Shown piece after piece: positions 15,261 through 22,084 of a DNA stretch of 22,641 nt (its first letter is position 1; each line of letters opens with the position of its first letter). Made by a program: the position numbers and the translations under genes. The notes under the pieces were generated by a model, which was not told the DNA's origin, made no database searches, and saw only the letters and a program-made list of their open reading frames with translations. Origin of the DNA: JAFGPF01 sp964409485 (GTDB lineage: Bacteria; Chloroflexota; Dehalococcoidia; Dehalococcoidales; RBG-16-60-22); NCBI GenBank assembly GCA_964409485.1, contig CAYPDM010000022.1, positions 1 to 22,641 on the forward strand, written 5' to 3'.

Positions 15261-15294
15261 ATTGCCCGGGCAATTATTGCCCGGGCAATTTTTT
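15261..15294 (-). terminator. Terminator made of a repeated 14-bp palindrome
   Basis: The palindrome ATTGCCCGGGCAAT occurs twice (15261-15274 and 15276-15289), separated by one T. The two copies can pair with each other as one long stem or fold singly. On the minus strand the hairpin is preceded by AAAAAA and followed by CTCTTTTT. On the plus strand it is followed by six T. It ends the transcript of the HTH gene (stop at 15328) just before the operon promoters, and probably works in both directions. Confidence 0.85.
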
Positions 15295-15327
15295 ACAGTT
15301 GCCTGTTTTTTCAGGTAGTTTCGTTTA

Positions 15328-17274
15328 TTAGTCTCTGCGGCGGAAGACCATCAGCCAGACTATTATGGCTACAATAATTACCACCGCGATGATGCCGCCG
15401 ATGAGCCACCAGTTGGCTCCTTCCTCTGGAGCTGGTGTCGGCGCCGGTGCCGGAGGCGCGGGTTCAGGTGCTGGCGCTGGTGCCGGAGGCGCGGGTTCGG
15501 GTTCCGGTTCAGGAGCCGGAGGCGCGGGTTCAGGTGCTGGTGCGGGAGCCGGTTCCGACGGAGCAGCGACGGTCAATTCGCCGGATAATGCGTCTATGCT
15601 GATTGTGTAGGTTCCCGCCGCATCCGGTGAAACCGTAAAGCTTACTTCCTGGCTGGTATGGCCGTCCATGGTGAGCGTCTTGGTTTCCGCCACGGCATTA
15701 TTAATCTTGAGAACGATGTCGTAGGTGCCGGAAATATCGCCGGTATTGGAGATGGTGACTTTTACCATCGACATCTTACCGGTTTCTATCGTTGACGGAC
15801 CGATAATAAGGTTGCTGGCGGTGAAGGTGGCTGGTTCCATAGAAGCCATTACCGCAAAGGCCGTGAAGTGGCTAACCTTTCCGCTGATGGTGTTATTGAC
15901 CGTATCCACGGTAATACCTTCAAGGACGACCCACTCGCCGGCTGCGGAATCGTAGAATGCGATGCTCAATTCAGCCTCATCGACTCCTTCAGGCAGGCTT
16001 GCCGGGTCATAGTCGAAGGTGAGGGTGATTGGCGGATCGAAGGTAGCCCCTGCGGGTCCGAGGTCATAGGTCAGGCCGATAGTCGACGACTGCGCAGGTG
16101 GTGCCGGAGGCGCCGTCATTGGTTGAATGGTAATCTTGGATAACGACTTGCCTGTCTTGTCTTTGCCGGTAACACCCCGGGCAATATCCAGCCGTACTTT
16201 CTTATTAGCTGATGTGGCCTTTACATCTTGTATGAATTTACCTGAATTGGTTACAGCGCCGTACAGGTAGGTATTACCTGAAGATGATACGGCACCGCCG
16301 CCGCCTCCGCCGCCTCCGCCAGCTGCCGCTTCGGATAGCGTGAATGTGTCACTGGATTTGGTGAACGTTGTACCGCTGCCAGGGGTCTGGGTGGAGGTAG
16401 TTAGTATGGTATCAATCTGATAGCTGCCGGTCGGCCAGCCCGATGGCGGTGTCCATGAAATAGTATAGGTAATATACGTGGTGCCCGTGCCGCCCTGGTA
16501 GCCGTATCCGCCACTCGAGGGTGGGGTAAAGCTATAACCGGTGGATTCCCAGGTGACGTTACCCGCGGCAGTGAAGTATGCCCAGTGGCCTTCGGCAGCG
16601 GCGGACACGGTGGCTGTGCCGCTGCCAGTGCCTTCGGACGGGTTATGAGAGGCGGCAATGCTGGTCCCCATCGGCAAACTGGCTAAAGTAGCTTTATAGG
16701 TAGTGGGGTAGAGTACATTATAAATGAGTACGGAAACCCCCTGTAATGGCAGATGTTCGTAGTCTTCAACACTTACTTTGACGTAAAAGGTATATGTACT
16801 GCCGAGAGTGCCACCCGCAGGCTGGTTGGGGTATTCAATCTGTAACGCCTGCGTGGGTGAGGCATACCAGATTGAAAGGGCAACGACTATCACCAGGAAC
16901 ACGGGCAGCGCCAGCCGATATAAGCCCTTAAGCGGAAGGGAGACCTTTGGCAAAGTCGGCATTTTTATTCCCGTAGCCTTAGACCTCTTGGCCTGTTCGG
17001 CGCGAAGCCTCTCCCGTGCCTTCCGGTCCTTCAATATCTCGGCGATATCAGAAGGTATTATTCCGGCAAGAGCGAGCATTTCGTCTTTATCATAGTTCAG
17101 GACCTCGGCAAGATGCCTTATTACCTTTTCGCTGGGAGGTGGCAGGGCGCCGTTTTCTATTTTACTAAGGTAGGTGAAATTAACACTGACCTTTTCGGCC
17201 AGGTCCCGGAGGGTCAGGCCGGCTTTTTTCCTGAGTTCCCTAAGTTGAACCCCGAATTTTTTATTGCTGTCCAT
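15328..17274 (-). CDS. Membrane-anchored XRE-type helix-turn-helix protein with large exterior domains
   Basis: A 648-residue protein of unusual design. Residues 9-71 are an XRE/Cro helix-turn-helix (LRELRKKAGLTLRDLAEKVS, then NFTYLSKIENGALPPPSEKVIRHLAEVL). A basic linker (82-100) leads to membrane helix 1 (119-138). The exterior part has a Ser/Gly/Thr/Tyr-rich beta region (145-318), a nine-Gly run (319-327), a ZU5-like beta domain (about 355-476), a CARDB-like Ig domain (about 485-568) and a Pro/Ala/Glu stalk (571-617). Membrane helix 2 (622-643) ends in FRRRD. Topology inferred: N terminus inside, exterior domains outside. It recalls RodZ or ToxR-type membrane DNA-binding proteins but with a surface-protein exterior. 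The ATG has GGGAG upstream. The promoter carries a dyad likely bound by the protein itself. The ligand is unknown. Confidence 0.9.
   Translation of the reverse strand: MDSNKKFGVQLRELRKKAGLTLRDLAEKVSVNFTYLSKIENGALPPPSEKVIRHLAEVLNYDKDEMLALAGIIPSDIAEILKDRKARERLRAEQAKRSKATGIKMPTLPKVSLPLKGLYRLALPVFLVIVVALSIWYASPTQALQIEYPNQPAGGTLGSTYTFYVKVSVEDYEHLPLQGVSVLIYNVLYPTTYKATLASLPMGTSIAASHNPSEGTGSGTATVSAAAEGHWAYFTAAGNVTWESTGYSFTPPSSGGYGYQGGTGTTYITYTISWTPPSGWPTGSYQIDTILTTSTQTPGSGTTFTKSSDTFTLSEAAAGGGGGGGGGAVSSSGNTYLYGAVTNSGKFIQDVKATSANKKVRLDIARGVTGKDKTGKSLSKITIQPMTAPPAPPAQSSTIGLTYDLGPAGATFDPPITLTFDYDPASLPEGVDEAELSIAFYDSAAGEWVVLEGITVDTVNNTISGKVSHFTAFAVMASMEPATFTASNLIIGPSTIETGKMSMVKVTISNTGDISGTYDIVLKINNAVAETKTLTMDGHTSQEVSFTVSPDAAGTYTISIDALSGELTVAAPSEPAPAPAPEPAPPAPEPEPEPAPPAPAPAPEPAPPAPAPTPAPEEGANWWLIGGIIAVVIIVAIIVWLMVFRRRD
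15449..15547 (-). repeat. 33-bp tandem repeat encoding the Pro/Ala/Glu stalk
   Basis: The 17-mer GCCGGAGGCGCGGGTTC (plus-strand reading) recurs exactly at 15449, 15482 and 15515, giving a 33-bp (11-codon) period within the HTH protein gene. The encoded stalk reads PAPPAPxPxPE-like units just outside membrane helix 2. Such repeats commonly vary in copy number between strains. Confidence 0.8.
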
Positions 17275-17317
17275 AATAAACTCCCAAAATATAACATCAG
17301 GTTATGCTGCAGATATT

Positions 17318-17346
17318 ATTATAAGTAATGTTGAGTAGAAAGTCAA
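17318..17346 (-). promoter_or_regulatory. Promoter of the membrane HTH gene
   Basis: On the minus strand, -35 TTGACT (17341-17346, 5/6), a 17-bp spacer and a perfect -10 TATAAT (17318-17323). Transcription would start near 17311, giving a ~37-nt leader that ends with the GGGAG ribosome site. The dyad at 17331-17346 covers the -35 box and the adjacent spacer, so a protein bound there would block RNA polymerase. Confidence 0.75.
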
Positions 17347-17493
17347 GCCCTTTTTGGGTAAATATTGGACATTATGGCAAAATATGGTAAAAATTAACAT
17401 TTGTTGAGTAAAAAATCAATGTTAAAATGATTCAGTTGTATGGCGTTTTTTCAATATCGTTTTAACTATTTATTTTGTTGAGTAAATTATCCA
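17331..17493. promoter_or_regulatory. Three evenly spaced TTGA-N8-TCAA dyads (putative operators)
   Basis: Dyad 1 is TTGAGTAGAAAGTCAA (17331-17346), dyad 2 TTGAGTAAAAAATCAA (17404-17419), dyad 3 TTGAGTAAATTATCCA (17478-17493, one mismatch in the right arm). All start TTGAGTA, are preceded by TG, and have start-to-start distances of 73 and 74 bp, about seven helical turns, so they face the same side of the DNA. Dyad 1 overlaps the HTH gene's promoter. The simplest reading is that the dimeric XRE domain of the divergent gene binds them, with looping or cooperative binding; this is inference. Confidence 0.6.
17373..17392 (+). repeat. Tandem 10-bp repeat TATGGYAAAA
   Basis: TATGGCAAAA (17373-17382) is followed directly by TATGGTAAAA (17383-17392). 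The second unit recurs exactly at 17563-17572, spanning the first ATG of smpB. It sits in the AT-rich intergenic region between the divergent HTH and smpB genes. No function can be assigned. Confidence 0.4.
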
Positions 17494-17563
17494 TTCGGGA
17501 GTTTTAGGAGATAACGGAATGAGAGTTGCCATAATCAGGTGCCTTGGGTTGAATTATTGAAGT

Positions 17564-18031
17564 ATGGTAAAATTTGAAGATATGGTTATCAAGACGGTAG
17601 TGACCAACAGGAAGGCTTACCATAACTTCCATATAGGTGAAAAAATAGAGGCGGGAATCGCCCTTACCGGCTCGGAAATAAAGTCGATAAGGGATGGCAG
17701 GGTAAGCCTCGGAGATGCCTATGTGAAGCCGGAAAACGGTGAACTGTGGCTTGTAAATGCGCATATAGCCCGCTATCAGGCCAGCAGCTACATGAGCCAT
17801 GAACCCACCCGGCCCAGAAAATTACTGCTGCATCGCAAAGAAATTAATAACTTAAGTGGTAAAGTGGCAGAAAAGGGGCTGACCCTGGTGGCTACCAGAT
17901 TATATCTAAAGGGGAGTATCGCCAAGGTGGAAGTAGCCCTGGCTAAAGGTAAAAAGCTTTACGATAAGCGTGAATCTATCAGTCGACGGGAGGCGGATAG
18001 AGAACTGGCCAGAACGGCGAAAATGCGTTAA
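17564..18031 (+). CDS. smpB: SsrA-binding protein SmpB
   Basis: SmpB binds tmRNA and delivers it to stalled ribosomes for trans-translation. The 155-residue protein shows the family core: NRKAYHNFHIGEKIEAGIALTGSEIKSIRDGRVSLGDAYV with the tmRNA-binding beta-barrel residues. HIARYQ and the basic KLLLHRKEI segment follow. The C-terminal tail KGKKLYDKRESISRREADRE becomes helical in the decoding centre. An in-frame ATG at 17582 is an alternative start (149 residues); neither ATG has a strong ribosome site. The tmRNA gene begins 43 nt after the stop, so the two parts of the rescue system are together and may be co-transcribed. Confidence 0.96.
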   Translation: MVKFEDMVIKTVVTNRKAYHNFHIGEKIEAGIALTGSEIKSIRDGRVSLGDAYVKPENGELWLVNAHIARYQASSYMSHEPTRPRKLLLHRKEINNLSGKVAEKGLTLVATRLYLKGSIAKVEVALAKGKKLYDKRESISRREADRELARTAKMR

Positions 18032-18074
18032 AATATTTATAGAGGAGAGGTAATTCTTAGTATCCTCGATAAGT

Positions 18075-18423
18075 GGGGACGCGCGGGTTCGACAGGGGAA
18101 GTAGGTTGCAGGATCGCAGGTTGAGGTGCCACTATCTCATAAAACAGGTGGCAAAGAACAAATGCCGAACCAGTAATGGTTGCAGCCTAAAAATTAGGTT
18201 GCCATCCAACCTGCCCCCACCCTGACGGGACGGGATTGGGTGCCGAAAAGTCGGGGTGCCATCGCCCCCACGCCGGTAAGGGCGATGAAAGTTTTACCGG
18301 CTGGCCTGGCTTAACTCGGTCAGTTGAGGTGAGTCGGGTGAGACTAAAGAGCTGACTAAACCTGTAGCATATCCTGGGCAGCTTCTTCTGGACGGGGAGT
18401 TCGACTCTCCCCCGTCTCCACCA
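18075..18423 (+). ncRNA. ssrA: tmRNA (transfer-messenger RNA)
   Basis: The 5' end GGGGACG (18075-18081) pairs with CGTCTCC (18413-18419), one pair being G-U, to form the tRNA-like acceptor stem. The 3' CCA is encoded (18421-18423). A T-arm with GTTCGACTC lies at 18399-18407, and the conserved GGTTCGAC lies near the 5' end. The tag reading frame most likely ends AEPVMVAA-stop (18164-18190), possibly preceded by TN; the exact resume codon is uncertain. Repeated G/C-rich complementary blocks after the tag fit the usual pseudoknots. It is a one-piece tmRNA of 349 nt, directly downstream of smpB, and a strong terminator follows. Confidence 0.95.
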
Positions 18424-18432
18424 GGTAATTTG

Positions 18433-18464
18433 AAGACGTTAGTAATTGCTAGCGTCTTTTTTTT
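18433..18464 (+). terminator. Intrinsic terminator of ssrA
   Basis: AAGACGTTAG pairs with CTAGCGTCTT (10 bp including one G-U) around a 6-nt loop, followed by a run of eight T. It lies 10 nt after the tmRNA 3' end. Confidence 0.92.
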
Positions 18465-18541
18465 ATAAACAAAAGTCGTTAAGTTGCATTTCAAGAACTA
18501 GCACGTTTATCATCTCCTTGGGGCTGGGAAGTAATGAGAAA

Positions 18542-18574
18542 AGCAAAAAGAAAAGCCTCCCGAGAGGGAGGCTT
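18542..18574 (-). terminator. Intrinsic terminator of the glycyl radical enzyme operon
   Basis: A perfect 9-bp stem AAGCCTCCC/GGGAGGCTT with a 4-nt loop (18553-18574). On the minus strand it is followed by TTTTCTTTTTGC. It lies about 30 bp beyond the stop of the alpha/beta hydrolase and separates that operon from the convergent ssrA unit. Confidence 0.9.
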
Positions 18575-18603
18575 CTGACACTAGCAAAGGTGCTAAATGC
18601 CAG

Positions 18604-19575
18604 TTAATTATGCAGTGCCCGTCCTAAGGCCCGGTGTATATCCGCGGTAAAACGTTTAGAGATATCCGCGTCGGGAACGAGCATATCAAAAGCATGACAG
18701 CCGCCGGGGTAAACATGAAGCTCGGTGGAGACACCTGCTCCCATCAATCTCCGTGAATAATCGATATCTTCCTGGGCGAATAAATCAAGGTCTCCAACCG
18801 TGATGTATGCCGGCGGAAGCCCTTCCAGATTAGTAGCTCTGTAAGCAGCCGCATAGCAGGGAATTCCCTCTCTCCCTGGCTCACAGCCGAGGTAGGAACG
18901 CCAGCCGATTAAATTATTTTCCCGTGTCCAGAAAATAGTATCGGGTAAGGTCTTGCTGGCAGGAATTACATTACAATCATTAATCATGGGATAAACCAGC
19001 AGTTGAAAAAGGGCTTTAACTTCGGCCCGGTCACGCGCCAGAATAGCCAGCCCGGCAGCAAGCCCGCCGCCGGCGCTCGCGCCGCCAATCGCCATACGGG
19101 ACTGGTTTACTCCCAATTCTTCGGCATGGGCCGACAGCCATTTTAATGCCGCATAGCAATCTTCCAGCGGTGCCGGATAAGGATTCTCCGGGGCTAAACG
19201 GTACTCTACCGATACGACAACGCAGTCTCCGGCCAGCGCGAACTGCTTTGCCGTAAAATCTTCCTGGTCGATATCACCGAGCATATAGCCGCCCCCGTGA
19301 ATCCAGAGCAAGGCGGGGAGCTGACCAACCTGTTTTTCAGGCCGGTAGATTCTAACTGTGACGTCCGGAGAATCCTTTGGTCCTGGAATCGTCCGGTCTT
19401 CGGTGATGACGCCGGGAATAACCGGCATCTGCATTTTCATAGCCGCCATCATTTGCTGGGAAGCGGCGCGGGCGGCGGGCAGATTATCGAAAGTCATTGG
19501 CGGCATCTGGTCTAACATCATCTTGATGGGCTCTTTTAGTTCAGGGTCTAATAATTCAGTTAAGTCACGGTTCAT
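18604..19575 (-). CDS. Alpha/beta hydrolase of the hormone-sensitive-lipase (esterase family IV) type
   Basis: A 323-residue soluble enzyme, expected to hydrolyse carboxylic esters or similar bonds in the cytoplasm. The oxyanion-hole motif HGGG is at 93-96. The nucleophile motif GASAG has Ser167. The acid is probably Asp264 (GDLDLF) and the base His294 (GGCHAFD). A Met-rich N-terminal cap (about 10-55) is typical of HSL-type substrate covers. No signal peptide is visible. It starts 9 nt after the glycyl radical enzyme stop, with AGGGGT before the ATG, so the two are co-transcribed. It may act on the radical enzyme's substrate or product, but the reaction cannot be named. Confidence 0.92.
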   Translation of the reverse strand: MNRDLTELLDPELKEPIKMMLDQMPPMTFDNLPAARAASQQMMAAMKMQMPVIPGVITEDRTIPGPKDSPDVTVRIYRPEKQVGQLPALLWIHGGGYMLGDIDQEDFTAKQFALAGDCVVVSVEYRLAPENPYPAPLEDCYAALKWLSAHAEELGVNQSRMAIGGASAGGGLAAGLAILARDRAEVKALFQLLVYPMINDCNVIPASKTLPDTIFWTRENNLIGWRSYLGCEPGREGIPCYAAAYRATNLEGLPPAYITVGDLDLFAQEDIDYSRRLMGAGVSTELHVYPGGCHAFDMLVPDADISKRFTADIHRALGRALHN

Positions 19576-19584
19576 ATATTACCC

Positions 19585-22026
19585 CTAACAACCCTGTTCA
19601 CTTCTATAAATGATGTCGTCCTGAATTTCCGGAGAAAGCATTACAAAATAGGCGCTGAAGCCTCCCACTCTAACCACCAGGTCTCTATGTTTTTCAGGAT
19701 GTGTTTTGGCATCGAGCAGTTCCGCGGTGTCAACTATGTTGAACTGAATATGCGACCCGCCATTCCTGAAGAATGTATCGGTGAGTAGCGCCAGTTTTTC
19801 CCGGCTCTCCGGGCTTTGCATGACGGTTCCTGAAAACTTTTGGTTCAGACATGAAGCGTAGGATTCTTTAAAACCCGCTTTGAGCGCCGACCTGATTACA
19901 CCGGTGGGTCCAAGCTTATCCATTCCTCGCATAGGGGATATCGAGCCGTCGTTTAACGGCTCCTTTGATTTACGTCCGTTGGGAAGTGCGCCCACGCCCA
20001 GACCTCCAAAATAATGCCAGGATAATCCCTCACGGGAGATTTTGCAGGGTACATCAAAGGGGTTTTTATATGACATGATTACGCTTCCGGAAAATTTTCC
20101 TACGTCACGAACCATAAAATCGGCCTCATCTATATCATTACCGAACTTTGGCGTCGCCAGGCACATCTGTCTTATTTCCTCGCCCCTCTCGCCCTCGAAG
20201 TTGGTATCAAGGGCATTCATGAGTTCATCCATGGTTAGTTTTTTCTCGTCGAATACCAGTTTCTTGACAGCCGTGAGAGAATCCGCCGTGTCCACAATGG
20301 CCCGGTCACTGATACCATAACTGTGGTCCGCGTCTGTAATAAGGATGTCCTGCCCTTTCTCCATACATCCAGGTCCGGTAATACAGGAATTAAACGGAAA
20401 ACGCAGATACCGCGGTTCAACACTCTGGGCCAGGGTACCAAGCCACAAAACTCGGTTGACAACAAACTTATACTGTTTTTTAAATGCTTCGTACAGGGCT
20501 TTAAAAGTATTTAAGTCCCGCGGGTCGCCGACATCAATACCGACCTTTTTACCGGTGATTTGCGATACCCCTCGGTGAAGCGTAAGGTCCAGAATAAACG
20601 CTACGTTTACTGCCCCTTTGCCTTCACTGCCGTTATGATCGACTTTAGTTGGAAGAATCGGTGTCACACAGCCTTGGCCGTACCAATCTCTCGCAACCTC
20701 TACAGGCGTCCCGTCATTTATAAAGCTCGCTACAACACGATCACTGTTTTCAAACAGGGGGATGCCGCCTTTTGTCTTTACATTGGTCTCCAACGCCTTA
20801 AGCAGTAACCGGCGAGGTGTTTGCGAGTGCCAGTTAAGAAGGACAGTCGGCGATGATAGTCTGATCAGTCCTATCATATGGAGAACAAGATAGCTCAATG
20901 CATTCGAGGCGTCTTTGCCGTTTCTGTCTACACCGCCGATATTTATACTGTTGATGCTGTAACTGAACTGGTGGGTTTCCTGCTGTGTTTTACCGACCGG
21001 CACCACGACTTTCATGCCCCAGAGCGTTAAAGTGCTGCCCAGCAGTTCCGCGGCTCTTTCCAGTGTTAACTGCCCCTCCCGGAGGTCTTTTTCAAAATAG
21101 GGCCTCAAGTACTGGTCAATTCTGCCGACTAATAGAGGATACATTGCCTCCAGCCCTCTGCCAACCATTATGAAGTTCATGCACTGAAGGGCTTCATGGA
21201 ACGTGCGTGCCGGGTTCTCCGGTACATGTTCACAAATCCCGGCGATCTCAATCAGCTCGCTTCGTCTTTCGGGGCTGGACTCTTCATCGGCCTTGCAGCG
21301 TGCGAGTTCGGCGTATCTATGGGCATTATTTATCATCGCCTCACAGACGATAATTGCCGACTGCCAGAAATAGAGCTTGTTTATATCGGTCTCTTTCATT
21401 TCTTGAAATCGCTGGAGACCGGCTTCAGCTTCTTCAATCATACCGCGCATGCCTTTTGATAGCACTTTCTCCCACATCGCTTTATTAGTTACACCCGGAA
21501 AGTACCCGGAATCCGGAGTAGGGTCGCTGCCTTTTGCGTCAGATATATCCTGCGCCCACGTGCCCACCACGGAATACCAGGCATCTTTGACATGGTCCGG
21601 CGCCGTCTTCCCGGCGAAAAAACGGGAGCATTCCCTTAATACACTCTTCTCTTTTTTTGCCTGAAATACCATCGCTCGGCTCAAGCTATCTCCCTCGTCC
21701 CAGAGCCCGGGAATACAGTCTCCGGTTTCATCCACAAACACCGGACCGCCGATAAGGTGTTCCGTTTCCCGTCCCACCACTATATCAAAATCGTGGATAG
21801 CTATGGGGGCACCTTCGAGCACTTTCTTGAACAGTTTGGCGCGGCGGAGTTCGATGTCTTCTCCCTCCGTCTCCTTCCAGGACTCCATCGCCAATCTGGC
21901 CCGGTCAACGGAAATTATCCTCGGAGCGCTGAACATCGTATCTTTCAGATGAAAGAGACGACTGCTTAGTTGTAAGTTGTCAATCCTTTTTAGCATAGCT
22001 TCATCGGTATCCAGCTTGGTAACCAT
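19585..22026 (-). CDS. Glycyl radical enzyme of unknown substrate (PFL/dehydratase superfamily)
   Basis: An 813-residue enzyme using a glycyl radical to start radical chemistry on a small molecule. The C-terminal radical site is RVGGFSAYF (Gly789). The active-site Cys loop is YGQGCVTP (Cys453), and a second family landmark is GPGCMEKGQDI (551-561). In glycerol and choline lyases, isethionate lyase and hydroxyproline dehydratase this loop reads CxE, the Glu being a catalytic base; here it is CVT. Simple dehydratase or choline-lyase chemistry is therefore doubtful, and a decarboxylase, C-C lyase or fumarate-adding type remains open. I chose ATG 22026 with GGAGG upstream over an in-frame TTG at 22038. 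No microcompartment targeting peptide is evident. The activase gene lies 58 nt upstream. Confidence 0.92.
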   Translation of the reverse strand: MVTKLDTDEAMLKRIDNLQLSSRLFHLKDTMFSAPRIISVDRARLAMESWKETEGEDIELRRAKLFKKVLEGAPIAIHDFDIVVGRETEHLIGGPVFVDETGDCIPGLWDEGDSLSRAMVFQAKKEKSVLRECSRFFAGKTAPDHVKDAWYSVVGTWAQDISDAKGSDPTPDSGYFPGVTNKAMWEKVLSKGMRGMIEEAEAGLQRFQEMKETDINKLYFWQSAIIVCEAMINNAHRYAELARCKADEESSPERRSELIEIAGICEHVPENPARTFHEALQCMNFIMVGRGLEAMYPLLVGRIDQYLRPYFEKDLREGQLTLERAAELLGSTLTLWGMKVVVPVGKTQQETHQFSYSINSINIGGVDRNGKDASNALSYLVLHMIGLIRLSSPTVLLNWHSQTPRRLLLKALETNVKTKGGIPLFENSDRVVASFINDGTPVEVARDWYGQGCVTPILPTKVDHNGSEGKGAVNVAFILDLTLHRGVSQITGKKVGIDVGDPRDLNTFKALYEAFKKQYKFVVNRVLWLGTLAQSVEPRYLRFPFNSCITGPGCMEKGQDILITDADHSYGISDRAIVDTADSLTAVKKLVFDEKKLTMDELMNALDTNFEGERGEEIRQMCLATPKFGNDIDEADFMVRDVGKFSGSVIMSYKNPFDVPCKISREGLSWHYFGGLGVGALPNGRKSKEPLNDGSISPMRGMDKLGPTGVIRSALKAGFKESYASCLNQKFSGTVMQSPESREKLALLTDTFFRNGGSHIQFNIVDTAELLDAKTHPEKHRDLVVRVGGFSAYFVMLSPEIQDDIIYRSEQGC

Positions 22027-22084
22027 AATCTCCTCCAATTTAATAGCGGCAACACGAGTGATCTTTTTCCGTATTTAATTTATA

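Noticed and set aside
15365..15610. Plus-strand open frame encoding a Gly/Ala/Ser-rich peptide
   Set aside because: It is the antisense shadow of the Pro/Ala/Glu stalk of the membrane HTH gene; no ribosome site or promoter.
18294..18494. Minus-strand 66-codon open frame over the tmRNA 3' end
   Set aside because: It is antisense to the tmRNA and its terminator, with no coding signals.
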